From Trichomonas vaginalis G3 (taxonomy: Eukaryota > Parabasalia > Trichomonadida > Trichomonadidae): a DNA stretch of 64,000 bases. The position numbers and the translations under genes are program-made. The notes below the pieces were generated by a model. The model was not told where the DNA came from and did no database searches. It saw only the letters and a program-made list of their open reading frames with translations. The stretch is taken from NCBI RefSeq assembly GCF_026262505.1, contig NC_067206.1:32441896-32505895 (forward strand), in the 5' to 3' direction. Position 1 is the first letter of the stretch. Each line of letters begins with the position of its first letter. This document shows, piece after piece, positions 26,701 to 37,053 of the stretch.

Positions 26701-28055
26701 GACCAATCAACAGTTGCAAGGTCATGACAAAATTGATTTGCATTTGTTAAATTTTCAGGGGCTTTCACTGAAGCAGATAAAAGAATCTTCTTATTCTTAG
26801 GCTTGTCGAGGTATCCTTCGGGTAATTGCGATACTTCAAACACGTTTGCCGTGATTTCTCCTGATCTTGTTGGAAACATGAAGACAGCAGTGCCAATAAC
26901 CTCTGATTTACCGGAAATCTGAACAACAATATGCATTTTATCTGTTGGAATGCCTTCAAAAAAGAGTTGGAGCTCATCCCGGAAAATTATTTCTTTGTTT
27001 GAAGGGATTGAGAGCGTAATGAACAGTTTTTCGAGGTAAGGAGAGTTCGGAGATACAATAAATTGACAGGGTTCACCATCAGGAACAGCCAAAACAAAGA
27101 ATTTTAGATTAATTAAATCTTCTTTCGGTTGTGTCTTGAAAATCAGTCTGAAATTAGTAATATAAATTATTGGAGGTCTGAAAAGTAATGAATATGGCCT
27201 GGAAACTACAACTAAATGTCCGGAATTTTGATTTGAGTATGTAAATGTAAAATCACTGACGCTATCGACAAGGGATGTTTCTATTTCAACGTTTATATCA
27301 ATAGGATCACGTACTTCTGTTGAAACTATTGCTCGAATAATCGTATCTGTTAAAAAGTCAGTAATTTTAACAAACGGTTTCGAAAAACACTTGTTCTGTA
27401 TGAAAAATCCATCGCTATCGAATAATTTTATAACAGAAACCGCAATAGGAACTGTAGAAGCTCCTGTTTTTATACAAACAACGCAAAGGAACCTCAATTC
27501 AGGTGTATTGTTGACTTCGAAGAATACATATGGATATGCTGTTTGCGTAAACTTGATTTTATCTTTTTGTACTGTAAACCAAATTTTATCACTGTTTGGG
27601 ATGAATTTGGCGCAATTATATAACTGAATATAACCTAAACAATCTTGTGTGGTATCGTATTCGAACTTCTTTAATGAAATTTTCAGAATTCCAGATCCAT
27701 TATTAAATAAAGGAGAAGATTTGAGTACATTTTGCTTAATTAATAGCGTGTTAGATAAAACTCTGCTCAAAGGACTAAACGGTTTCGAATTATTTTGAGA
27801 ATGATTTAATAATGATAAAATTTCAGGTATTTTTACTTCTTGATCTTTGATTGAATCAGGCTGAATTGTGTTTGACTTAACGTCTTCCATAATTTCCTGA
27901 TCTTCCGAATCTTGCGCGAGTTCTATTGCGAGAGGAGAATATTGATAAGCTTGTCTGAGCCAGTTTTGATTTAAATAGTAATGCGCTTTGGAAAATGCAT
28001 TAAATAGATTATTCCGTTTATTTGATTCTTGAGAGTTCTCATTATTCTTAAACAT
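23760..28055 (-). CDS. DOCK-family (DHR-2) Rho-type GEF-like protein, 1431 aa
   Basis: A host protein likely acting as a guanine-nucleotide exchange factor for Rho/Rac-type GTPases, as DOCK proteins do. Residues about 290-395 look like a C2/DHR-1 domain (PPIIYITNFRLIFKTQ ... IIFRDELQLFFEGIPTDK). A long helical middle follows. From about residue 985 the DHR-2 pattern is visible: LNLMRIADQYYEMPSMRVKW, LRQIVINARLAEDFSSAFVA, AENLCRQACLYQPLYKIHSL, and near the end NSVIYLKTVNPLPFYK in place of the family's IQVT.V.P segment. ATG at 28,055; single open frame, no intron. Its 3' end lies next to the Maverick 1 terminus. Identification rests on pattern similarity only. Confidence 0.7.
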   Translation of the reverse strand: MFKNNENSQESNKRNNLFNAFSKAHYYLNQNWLRQAYQYSPLAIELAQDSEDQEIMEDVKSNTIQPDSIKDQEVKIPEILSLLNHSQNNSKPFSPLSRVLSNTLLIKQNVLKSSPLFNNGSGILKISLKKFEYDTTQDCLGYIQLYNCAKFIPNSDKIWFTVQKDKIKFTQTAYPYVFFEVNNTPELRFLCVVCIKTGASTVPIAVSVIKLFDSDGFFIQNKCFSKPFVKITDFLTDTIIRAIVSTEVRDPIDINVEIETSLVDSVSDFTFTYSNQNSGHLVVVSRPYSLLFRPPIIYITNFRLIFKTQPKEDLINLKFFVLAVPDGEPCQFIVSPNSPYLEKLFITLSIPSNKEIIFRDELQLFFEGIPTDKMHIVVQISGKSEVIGTAVFMFPTRSGEITANVFEVSQLPEGYLDKPKNKKILLSASVKAPENLTNANQFCHDLATVDWSKFQLETLADNFVPIISNLLGELDFNSGAKLVEFIGLFPADNVVSCLKQWANHFFDPTTNFENIFTKIPIVFSKVLEDYINNQHNPQVVSIPLAFLIECLNVCLKTKGVTQSSSILITLLVMSTNVIIKAVKSNSTNFQNLPTTKLNNSLAEIAVTILEGYDTKVFNDAIYFHIQSLRKANDSTNYSVYLLFRFYRVLVGSDAFCKFSTSKCKISHVESGFSNYLKFLSPLFHFISKSFESDHVTPSILSLILSIISTFSQNAEQYSGEERTRVASALLPLLHIFYTNYDLSIMKKNKEITELVFPSVLFIISYCTPKAIKAFFDSLSTMQIQFMNFLGQILEHIKRGKNLQLLHDATRRILTFISLCQDSFKDLDNSVFEIFRNCFYPSQSKSNYSLIYSVGEMILNFQQHEQRKNVISHCVNLQLSNSKDERSLGIALTLYAFKSDYEKYKSIVVSSTDFMDCLATKLFNCSAAHIFTFTFMLNILKDIASSSEGPYNHPSELSQLVLERINASFVVVEGVVSQRDVVYPVDVNALNLMRIADQYYEMPSMRVKWLRQIVINARLAEDFSSAFVAQMHVVALCSAANSALCKKFDRNEDDIEVLTMRRTSIRERNGDLFLNCDFTSFIPGLEKDLNIKNLCVSADLLQDFTEDIVIAELELAENLCRQACLYQPLYKIHSLLIRGYHNTRDYKSIAEDLKSFSSDCGKATNNIIPPLSYFLLETKDEKMNVKRQVFCLHSRYYQKMPQIIAENGRLPKPPKMCHVHSPQCEKEEGSCLVPIFPIKKDDNFTFFDEFVSEPQFLNQTNSVIYLKTVNPLPFYKMSSDIAVYEMKQVPLEELCEKKVESDIKLLEEAANETQRWIPSPDVYIEQHIEKLPKILQSVINEEMHSGEYLKTLFRFDKETVKKLAEKLAPYMARVLYVYTKSSSGLVSREAHESLIPLNKFAVEQFLGIFGVKPPVINDNLLFVDAISNEIMF

Positions 28056-28974
28056 TACTAACTCTCGAGAAATCTGACAGAAAATTCAGACATGAGTCAA
28101 TTTTTTGAATGAATGAATTTTGTTTACATGAAAACAAAAAGTCAGATCAAAAAATATGCGGTACATTTCTTATATTGTTTATAAGCAACTAATTTGACTT
28201 TTCATCAAAGTAATTCTCTTTTTGATTCCTTGAGTTGGTGATTAGAATCGAACTACATCTATACAAAGCTCTACATATAGCATTAATTTAACTGAGATCG
28301 ATCAATTTTGCATAAATTTAATGGTTTCTTCTTATTAACTCTTGAAAATCAAAGAAAGTCTACAACAGTTGTTATCGATCCAAGCCACAGCAAGCTATGG
28401 ACATTTGACTTGGTACAGATAGAAACACAGAATCCTTTAGGTAAATTTAAAAAAATTCAATATTAAGTATATGGATAAGTAAACAAACAATTATTTACAT
28501 TTCATTACATCCGGCTACTGCAATGAGTAAAGATTGAATGTGCATCATATTTTATATTATGAGTGATAAATTGAACAGAGTTTATAGTAAATACTACAAA
28601 ACACTGCAAACTTCCACATAAAAAGACTAACACTCTTTACAAATTCACTGCTATCTGAGAAAAATGTTGGAAAACATTTTCATATTAGAGCTTTGAAGGT
28701 TAGGTTATTACATCATACCAATTTTGATGCTTCTCAATTTGAATTCATATTCATGTCTTTTCAAAAGAGTTTACTTGTATCAATTTGGCAGCAAAATGAC
28801 TTTCATTTTTTATTTTTGATTCTTCAAAAAGTATCTCATAGAAAATATAGTATTTCAAAATTATTTAAAAAGGAATGAGTGCCTTGGCAACACATTGTAT
28901 TTTATTGGGTGCACCATATTGCATTCTTTCGAATCGATTTTTGATTTTATTAGAGTATAAATACTTATTAGACC
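28056..28974. other. intergenic, AT-rich
   Basis: About 920 bp between the DOCK-like gene and the first BspA-like copy. No convincing gene or RNA seen; the one moderately long frame starts with a non-ATG codon. Confidence 0.6.
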
Positions 28975-29646
28975 ATAGATAATCCAGTAATTGTTGATAA
29001 TATAAAACATTATAAGTTCCAAGACCATGTTAAACTCGGAAAGGATGAATATGAATTGGATTATGGAGAGCCCACTGCCGCCATCAACAGAACAGTACTC
29101 AAAGGTCATTTAATCATTGAAAAGTATTTTCAAAACCTTCCTATAACAGAGCTAGCTGAAGACGCATTTTATCGATGTTACCTTTTAACGAAATTAACGA
29201 TAAAAGCTGATATTAAAGTCATCCCTCGTGGATGCTTTGCAGATTGTTATAATCTCAATTATATTGACCTTCCAAATTCAATCGAAACAATTCAAGAACG
29301 AGGTATAATGTTCTGGAATGTGTCAGGCACTGACATTGATAGGAGTCTATTCTTTTCACATGGATCCTGCACCGTTAGATTTCGAAGAGGATCAAAATTA
29401 AACGTATTAGGTCCACAAGTTTTCGCATATAAATCTCAGGTAGTATTATTTTTTGAAACACCAGTACATTGCAGTGTGGATGAAAAAACATTTAAAGCAG
29501 CTGAAGACGTTTTGATTTACTCCGTTTATCCGATGAAATTAGGGAATTATTCTGTTATTTACAGAGATTGCTCGTGCATATACAATATTTATTTCCAATA
29601 TCTAGAAGCCTTTAAGTATTTAGGATTAATTATTATATTTTTATAA
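28975..29646 (+). pseudogene. BspA-like LRR protein, tandem copy 1 (no ATG)
   Basis: First of five tandem copies of a short BspA-like (TpLRR) protein. Homology to copies 2 and 5 starts at 28,975, where the initiator position reads ATA (ACCATAGATAATCCAG against ACCATGACTAATCCAG in copy 5). An upstream in-frame stop excludes another start nearby. The body is open: DHVKLGKDEYE, LPITELAEDAFYRCYLLTKL, VIPRGCFADCYNLNYIDLPN (the TpLRR repeat), SGTDIDRSLFFSHGSCTVRF, and a hydrophobic Cys-containing C-terminus. BspA-like proteins of T. vaginalis are a large family often placed at the cell surface. Probably not expressed from this start. Confidence 0.75.
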
Positions 29647-29926
29647 TAGATTCAATTTCGTAAAAAAAATTATTTTAAACAAAATTGTCACTGAAAAACT
29701 CTTGAATGATAAAGTATTCAATAGATCTGACCAATTCAAACCATTTCAATGAATATTCATAAAACGATCTTTCCTAATTCGAGAGTAAAAGTATCTTTAA
29801 AACTTGATATCCTTTCTGCTAAAAATGTATCTGAAAATATATTATAGATATGATCCTTAATATAATGAAAGCCTGCTTCAAACCATATTTTTTAATTTTA
29901 ATAAGGGGAGCTTACATTGTTAGCAC

Positions 29927-30580
29927 ATGACAAATCCAGTAACTGTTGGTAACATACGGTATTATGTTTATTCAGATCATGTTAAACTCGGTAAAGATGA
30001 ATACGAAATTAATGGCGAACCTACAGCTGCTATCAGCAGGACAGCACTTCAGGGCCATTTAGTTATTGAAGAATCTTTTCGAGGCCTTCCTATAACAGAA
30101 TTAGCTGAAAATGCATTTTTTCGTTGTATTTTAGTAACAAATTTAACAATTAAGGCAAATATTAAAGTAATTCCTCGAGGGTGTTTTGGGGATTGCTATA
30201 ATCTCAATCATATTAACATTCCAGCTTCGGTCGAAACAATCGATACTAGAGGATTGATGTTTTTTAATATTTCAGGCCTTTATTATGATACAGTTGGATC
30301 ATGTACTGTTATATTCAGAAAGGGGTCTAAATTACGTAGTTTGGGTCAAGAAGCTTTCGCTTACAAGTCACAAGTAATATTATTCTTCGAAACACCTGTT
30401 TCATGCATTCTTGGCAAAGATGCATTTAAATCTGTCCAAGAACTATTGATTTATTCAGTATACCCAATGAAATTAGGCAATTATCCTGTTATTTATCGGC
30501 ATTGCTCATGCATGTGCAACGTTTATATTGGTTATCTCTTTAGTATTATGAATTTAGGGTTTATTAATCTTTTTTTATAA
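29927..30580 (+). CDS. BspA-like LRR protein, tandem copy 2 (intact)
   Basis: The only copy of the five with both an ATG and an uninterrupted frame (217 residues). N-terminus MTNPVTVGNIRYYVYSDHVK, then two to three TpLRR units (LPITELAENAFFRCILVTNL; IKVIPRGCFGDCYNLNHINI), a beta-rich middle (GSCTVIFRKGSKLRSLGQEA), and a C-terminal segment with CSCMCNV and the hydrophobic end GYLFSIMNLGFINLFL, which may be a membrane tail. No N-terminal signal peptide. A ligand is not predictable. Confidence 0.8.
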   Translation: MTNPVTVGNIRYYVYSDHVKLGKDEYEINGEPTAAISRTALQGHLVIEESFRGLPITELAENAFFRCILVTNLTIKANIKVIPRGCFGDCYNLNHINIPASVETIDTRGLMFFNISGLYYDTVGSCTVIFRKGSKLRSLGQEAFAYKSQVILFFETPVSCILGKDAFKSVQELLIYSVYPMKLGNYPVIYRHCSCMCNVYIGYLFSIMNLGFINLFL

Positions 30581-30866
30581 AATTTCTGAATTGATTAAAC
30601 TTTTTTTAAAGAACAATTTCTATTTAAAACAAAAGTGAGCTTCGGGAACATATGAATCGCAAATTTTCCAATTGAGTTGGCCAATTCAATATAAAAGTTC
30701 TATAAGATTTGTTCTTTCCTCATTAGTAACAGATCAATACCTTCACAAACTGATATAGCTTCTGTTAAGAACATATTTTAAAATCCATGATCCATATCAT
30801 CCTTAACATTTTGAGTGAACTTTTAACAGAACAAATCAATTAGAGATATTTTTCTCTTATAAAACC

Positions 30867-31538
30867 ATAGATTCCCCAGTAGTTGTTGATAACATACGAT
30901 ATTATGTGTTCCAAGACCACATTAAACTCGGAAAAGATGATTATAATCCTGATGATGGTGAGCCAACTGCAGCCATAAATAGAACAGCACTGCAAGGTCA
31001 TTTAATCATTGAAAAATCTTTTCAAAGCCTTCCTATAACAGCGTTAGCTGAAGATGCTTTTTATCGATGTATCCTAATAACAGAATTAAAGATAAAAGCC
31101 GATATCAAAGTCATACCACGAGGATGTTTTGGAGATTGCTATAATCTCAATCATATTGATCTTCCAGCTTCGATCGAGTCAATCGAAACTCGAGGTTTGA
31201 TGTTTTGGAATGTGTCAGGTACTGATATTGATAGAAGTCTGTTCTTTTCACATGGATCATGCACTGTTAGGTTTCGAAGCGGGTCAAAATTATGTAATTT
31301 AGCTTCAGAAGTTTTTGGATATAAAACACAAGTGATATTATTCTTTGAAACACCAGTCAACTGCAGTTCTGATGAACACATATTCTCATTTGTACAAGAA
31401 ATATTAATTTATTCTGTGTATCCAATGAAATTTGGCAATTATAATGTTATTTATCGAAATTGTTCATGCATATGCAATATATATTTAAGATATCTAGATA
31501 GCATTATGAAATTAGCACCAATTATTCTATTTTTATGA
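30867..31538 (+). pseudogene. BspA-like LRR protein, tandem copy 3 (no ATG)
   Basis: Closest to copy 1; both have FWNVSGTDIDRSLFFSHGSC. The initiator position is ATA (AAACCATAGATTCC) and no in-frame ATG precedes it before a stop; the next frame start available is GTG at 30,906. The rest of the frame is open to TGA at 31,538. Same TpLRR core and hydrophobic C-terminus. Duplication of copy 1/3 type after loss of the ATG, or independent loss, are both possible. Confidence 0.75.
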
Positions 31539-31817
31539 TAAATTCAATTTTCCAAAATAATTATTTTCATTTAAAATGCTTTTTTTGTGCTATAATTTTG
31601 GGATATAATGCTCTGATTAGTCCAATCCAATTCAAAAAATTTCAATGAAAAACTCAAAAAATGATCATACTTCCCAAGGGAGTATCAATGTCTAACCAAA
31701 TTGATATACTTTATGTTAAGAATATATTTCAGAACGTATATATAGATATAGGACTTAATCGATTGCGAATTTGAGCCCACCAATTAAATCAATTAAAGTA
31801 ATATTCCTTGCTAAGCA

Positions 31818-32477
31818 TTGACTAATCCAGTGACTGTTGATAACATACGATATTATGTTTATTCAGATCATGTTAAACTTGGAAAGGATGAATATTCAAC
31901 TGAGAACATTGCTGGACCTACAGCAGCAGTTAATAGAACAGCACTTCAAGGTAATTTGGTTATTGAAAAATATTTTCAAGGCCTCCCTATAACAGAATTA
32001 GCAGAAGACGCTTTTTTTCGTTGTATTTTAATAACAGATCTAACAATAAAAGCTGACATCAAAATTATTCCACGAGGATGCTTTGCAGATTGCTATAATC
32101 TTAATCATATTGATCTTCCAGCTTCGATCGAATCAATTGAAGATCGCGGATTGATGTTTTGGAATGCTTCCAATTTTGGCGTTAGAACACTAGGATCCTG
32201 TACTGTGATATTCCATAGCGGGTCAAAATTGTACAGTTTGAAACGAGAAGCATTCGCTTATAAGCCACGATTAATATTGCTCTTCGAAACACCTGTATCA
32301 TGCACTATGGATGAAAGTGCATTTAAATCTGTCCAAAAACTTTTGATTTATTCAATGTATCCAATGAAATTTGGCAATTATCCTGTTATTTATCGGCATT
32401 GCTCATGCATATGCAACATTTATACTAGTTATCTCTTTAGTATTATGAATTTAGGTCTTATTATTATACTTTTATAA
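31818..32477 (+). pseudogene. BspA-like LRR protein, tandem copy 4 (TTG at start)
   Basis: The initiator reads CATTGACTAATCC, an extra T within the ATG that leaves TTG in frame. The remainder is open (219 residues): YVYSDHVKLGKDEYSTENIA, LPITELAEDAFFRCILITDL, IKIIPRGCFADCYNLNHIDL, and the hydrophobic C-terminus. Belongs to the copy 2/4/5 branch that lacks the DIDRSLFF segment. Confidence 0.75.
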
Positions 32478-32771
32478 AATATAAAATTGAATAAAAGAAA
32501 TTTCCATTTAAAAACGAGTTAGATTCTAGAATTCTTGAGTGAGAAAGCCTCCAATTGAATTGGACAATACCTTTAGTTTCAAAACATACAGAAAATTTCA
32601 AAGTAAACTCAGAAAACTTTCATATCCTGTTTCGGAAGTAATATCCTAAATACTAATTGCCCTCCTTACTTTTTAGAATATATTATTAAATCTATACAAG
32701 ATATATTCCTTCATTTCCCAAGATGCTGCTTTCATTTTTTGATCATTTCAAGAATTAATCTATTTTAAACC

Positions 32772-33431
32772 ATGACTAATCCAGTTACTGTTAATGGCAT
32801 AAGATATTACATGTATTCTGACCATGTTAAACTCGGAAAGGACGAATATTTAAAAGACGATGGCGAACCCACAGCTGCTGTCAGCAGAACAGCTCTTCAA
32901 GACCACTTAGTTATTGAAAAATCTTTTCAAGGTCTTCCAATTACTGAATTAGCCGAAGATGGCTTTTTTCGTTGCATTTTAATTACAAAATTAACAATAA
33001 AAGCTAATATTAAATTTATTCCTTGAGGATGCTTTGCAGATTGTTATAATCTTAATTATATAGATCTTCCAGCTTCAATTGAATCAATTGAAACCCGAGG
33101 ACTGATGTTTTGGAATGTTTCAGGTCTTTATGGCAATACACTCGGATCTTGTACTATTCGTTTTAGGAGCGGATCAAAATTACGTAATTTGGGTCCAGAG
33201 GTTTTTGGATACAAACCTCTGGTGATAATATTCTTCGAAACACCTGTGCAGTGCAGTATTGATAAAATAGCATTCAATTATGTCAAAGAACTGTTGATTT
33301 ATTCAGTATTTCCAATGAAATTTGGTAATTATCCTGTAATTTTTCGTGTTTGTTCATGTGTATGCAACATTTATTTTGACCATCTATTTAGCATTATGAC
33401 TGTAGGATTTATTATTCTTTTTCAGTATTAA
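32772..33431 (+). pseudogene. BspA-like LRR protein, tandem copy 5 (in-frame stop)
   Basis: Keeps ATG (MTNPVTVNGIRYYMYSDHVK) but has an in-frame TGA at about 33,024 in the conserved IPRGCF segment (CCTTGAGGATGC, where intact copies have an Arg codon). The frame then continues open to 33,431. Could give an 84-residue N-terminal peptide at most. Confidence 0.8.
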
Positions 33432-33542
33432 ATGTTCAAAAATTTATAATTAATTTTTAACTGAAGCAAGATTACTGCTGAGAAAGTATTATAAAAAGGA
33501 CATTAATGAGAAAAATTAAATTAATTTTTTACTCGAGAAATC

Positions 33543-34649
33543 TTAATTTGTTGGATTTGGATTATCTTTGAGCTGCGTATTTGGATGTGCTTCGTATGCT
33601 TGTGGGATGTTTGCAGGTCCATTTTCATCATCGTAATCTGAGTAGGATGAGTCAGAAGAAGAGTACGAAGTTGAGTATTCCTTAGGCTCTTGTCCACTTC
33701 TTGGTTCAGGACGTGGAGGGCACTCGTAAACTTGTTGCTGCTGTGGTGGAGGGAAATAAGCACATCCTTGTGGATGCTGAGGTGGTGGGCAGCAAGGACA
33801 GACTTGTGGAGATGGTTGGAAGTCACCTGGGAAAGGACCATGGTGATGGAAATGCTTTGGACCATGTGGGCGGCAAAAACCTTCGTCGAATTCTGGTGGT
33901 GGACAATGATCTTTGTGAGGTTCATGCTTGCCATGGCAAGGTGGATGTCCGAATGGTGGCTGGTTATCACATTGCGGTGGTTGGCAGAACTCAGGTCCCA
34001 TCATTGGTGGATGGCAGTGTCCATGGTGATGATGATGTTTGAAAAATGGTGGTGGCTGATCAAATCCTTCACGTGGATGAGGACGCTTGAAGACTGGAGG
34101 TGGGCACTCTTGCTGGCAATGATAAGGTGGCCAAAATTGAGGTGGCTGCTGAGGAACCTGACCATCATTGCCTTGTTGTGGAGGAGGAGGGCAGAATGGA
34201 GGCTGCTGGAAAGGAGAAGGTGGTGGAGCACCATGGTGGTGATGGTGGTGATGATGATGGCGATGTGGTGGCGGTGGTGGTGGGCCCTGCATCCATGGAT
34301 GTTGGAAATCTGGTCCAAATTCTGGTCCATTATGGGGCTGATGGCATGGTGGATGTCCCCATGGGAAAAATGGAGGATGGAATGGATGTGGGTGGCCGCG
34401 ATGATGACGAGGATGATGATCATTTTCTTCTGATGAGTAAGATGATGAGGAATCTGAAGAGTAAGAGTCGGATCTATGCTTTTCATCATCTTTTCTGTTT
34501 TTCATTTCTTGTCATTTTTTGAATTCCTCATATTCATTTGGATCAATCATGATTTTTTCTTGTTTCGCATCATGTGGAGCATTCATCTTGGTCTGTGTGA
34601 CCGAGGGTTGCGGCTCATTATTTGGTGGTACAGTTTTGCCTTGTTCCAT
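33543..34649 (-). pseudogene. His/Pro-rich low-complexity protein A (stop near N-terminus)
   Basis: ATG at 34,649 gives MEQGKTVPPNNEPQPSVTQT and leads to IDPNEYEEFKK, followed by TGA at 34,512-34,514. In the paralogue at 35,580-36,410 the same place reads EEEYEKFKKWQ, so the stop replaces a conserved Trp codon (TGG to TGA). After the stop an open frame from ATG 34,505 encodes 320 residues: Ser/Asp-rich start, then long stretches of His, Pro, Gly and Cys (HRHHHHHHHHH, PPPPPP, HPPCH) and a Ser/Tyr-rich end. It may still be translated from 34,505. His/Cys-rich composition could suggest metal binding, but no family is recognised. Confidence 0.65.
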
Positions 34650-35579
34650 AATAAAAATGAAGTTAGTTGGATATTTTTTTTTTCAAAATTGTTCTTCTCA
34701 AAAAATTTCAGGCCATTTTTACATTGATTAATTCATTGATAATTATTCATACCTCTTTTGCAATTTTTTAAATTCAATAGTATTCAAAAAATCCGTTATT
34801 TCGTTATTTGTTGAAAATTTTTTCCCAATCAATTTCCCTCTCAAAAAATTAACCTCATGGCAGACAACTCAGATATTCAAGTTCCGCTGTGAAAGGGATT
34901 ATAAAATAGCATTATTTTTCATCAATATACGTTTTATGTCTTTTTTTTCAAAGTTTTCCGATAATTCTATGATTGATGAACATAATTACTGTTATAAGAA
35001 TACATGACCAATTTGCGGTGATTACATGATTTACCTTATTTTTCTCAAAAGTGTTTACAAAAATTCTTATGAAATTTATCATCAAAAATTATCGAAATTT
35101 GATGTTGATCAAAATGTTTTTGCTTCTATATTTATGAAAAATTTAAAACAGATACTGTGATTATAGCATAAATCTATCTCGAATTCTTCATTATCTCATA
35201 TTTTGAGTACTTTGAAAATCATTCTTTAAGCAGATCATTTGTTAGCGGCCATAGATATCAAATTAAAAATTGGAGTAAAAAACATTATGAATGTTGTTCA
35301 TGGATTGAAAGAAGAAGCAGAGGATGAAAATAAAATTTATAATTTTTCTTCTCTAACCCGTGTAATCAAAATTACAACTATATATTCTTATTTTAGGATT
35401 AAACCAGCTAAAATTCATATCATACTTGAATATTTAAAATAATTACTTATATCTGGTTTTGTAATTATTAATAGTGCTGCAATATATATCATTTGTCAGA
35501 ATTTATACAATAAAATTAAAGAAGGAAAGTAAATATATGTTTATTCGCACAATTTTTATAAAGTTTGAATTAAATGTAG
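34650..35579. other. intergenic, with a possible gene fragment
   Basis: AT-rich. A short plus-strand frame around 35,239-35,442 (no ATG at its start) reads AIDIKLKIGVKNIMNVVHGL and on to IHIILEYLK. It has protein-like composition and may be a relic of a host gene. Nothing else seen. Confidence 0.35.
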
Positions 35580-36410
35580 TTATTTTGAATTGTTTCGAGC
35601 TGCAACTGTATTAATTGCAGCATGAATTTTGTTCATTGTCTCTTTCATGTCCATGTCGTCAGGGTTTGGAGGGCAAGCTGTATTGTAATATGGATTGTTA
35701 CTGGTAAATAAGGCCCAATGAACAGGATCTGGAGAGTCCTTTGATTCAGAGATATACATTCCTCCATTATTTGGTGGAGGTGGAACAAAATATCCTTGGC
35801 TCTGGCCAGTGATGTCTTGATTATAGTTTGGAGGTGGAGGGTAAATTGGTTGGCTGGAATTTCCTGATGGCTTCTTAGAACTGAGGTCTGGAATAGTTCC
35901 CTGAGGATATTGTGGATGATTCAATTCATGGCGATGATGATGGTGCGTTTTTGAGTATGTTTGATTAAAATCATTTCCTTTAAGGTTTTCATAGAGGCAT
36001 TCTTTTTCAATAATATAAGGCCAGAATCGTGGTGGTGGAAGAGGGAATCGATGATGATGAAAACCATGTGGTGGAGGAGGTCCACGTATCCATGGATGAG
36101 GTGGAACTCCAGGTCCAAATTCTGGATGTAAGTGAAAAGGGAAAGGAGGGCGTCTCAAAGGACCCAATGGGAAAAGAAGTGTCGGCCTTGGATAAAGATG
36201 ATGAGTATATGTATTTTCTTCATCTGATGAATATGAATATGATGAATCTGAATAGTCTGAGTCATTGCTATTCTTCATCTTTTGCCATTTCTTGAATTTT
36301 TCGTATTCTTCCTCATCAACAGTGATGGCAATTTTCTTTTTCTCTGTTGACTTATTGCTTTGAAGCTTAGCATCTTTAGATTGCGGCTTTTGATTTACTG
36401 CTCTATTCAT
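35580..36410 (-). CDS. His/Pro-rich low-complexity protein B, 276 aa
   Basis: Paralogue of the protein at 33,543. ATG at 36,410 (MNRAVNQKPQSKDAKLQSNK). Residues 25-45 contain KKIAITVDEEEYEKFKKWQK, the segment shared with paralogue A. Then a Ser/Asp/Tyr acidic stretch (SDYSDSSYSYSSDEEN), Pro/His-rich core (HPEFGPGVPPHPWIRGPPPP) and a helical C-terminus (DMKETMNKIHAAINTVAARN). The shared blocks EFGP.F/V..HPW and the acidic Ser run show common origin. No signal peptide or membrane segment; function unknown. Confidence 0.75.
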   Translation of the reverse strand: MNRAVNQKPQSKDAKLQSNKSTEKKKIAITVDEEEYEKFKKWQKMKNSNDSDYSDSSYSYSSDEENTYTHHLYPRPTLLFPLGPLRRPPFPFHLHPEFGPGVPPHPWIRGPPPPHGFHHHRFPLPPPRFWPYIIEKECLYENLKGNDFNQTYSKTHHHHRHELNHPQYPQGTIPDLSSKKPSGNSSQPIYPPPPNYNQDITGQSQGYFVPPPPNNGGMYISESKDSPDPVHWALFTSNNPYYNTACPPNPDDMDMKETMNKIHAAINTVAARNNSK

Positions 36411-37053
36411 TCTTTGCTACAAGTGAATAAATGAAATAAATTTGAATGCCCTTAAGAATTTGTTGAGCAATTCTGGAAACAAGTCTCATATTCAGTCTAG
36501 TTCAGAAACTAAATTTTATACAAAATTTTACCTTTCTCAAAAACCTATCACAAAAATTAACCTTGATGTCAAAAATTGTATGAAAGTTTCTTTTGAAAAG
36601 ATTCAGTAACATAATTTTGGCAAATTCAACGATCAAGACTTAATTGTCATATATATTTCACATGGTGGTCTTCCAAATTCATAAGCTTATTCATGAAATA
36701 GCGATTTGATTAAACCTTAATCAATTTTCGATGAATCAAATATCCATTAGATTAATTTGAAGAAAAAGAAAATCTTTTATTTAATTCAATTCAACTCAAT
36801 TTACAGAAATTAGAAATGCAATTATAATTTGAACAAAAATTTCAAATATATCTAACATCATTAATACTCCACCAATTATGACCTATTTCTAAGCTCTTTG
36901 TAAAGATATACTTATACTTTGAAATCTAATATTTATTAGGTCAAAATATTTTATCAAATTGGATATTGCTAATAATATAGCAAATATAAACAACGAATAT
37001 ATCATTAAACATAAAGAAATATTTAATACTTTTCAAAAATAATTAGAGGTATT
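36411..37053. other. intergenic, AT-rich
   Basis: No gene, repeat or RNA recognised. Confidence 0.6.

Noticed and set aside
34512-34514. TGA read as tryptophan (code change)
   Set aside because: Other genes in the window end in TGA in conserved positions and contain TGG for Trp; one site is better explained as a mutation.
33690-34522. Long plus-strand frames opposite the His/Pro-rich gene
   Set aside because: They are Trp/Met/Val-rich mirror frames of GGTGG and CATCAT codon repeats; the minus frame has sensible paralogy with 35,580-36,410.
35239-35442. 67-codon plus-strand gene
   Set aside because: No ATG at the start, no paralogue seen, and AT-rich surroundings; kept only as a possible fragment.
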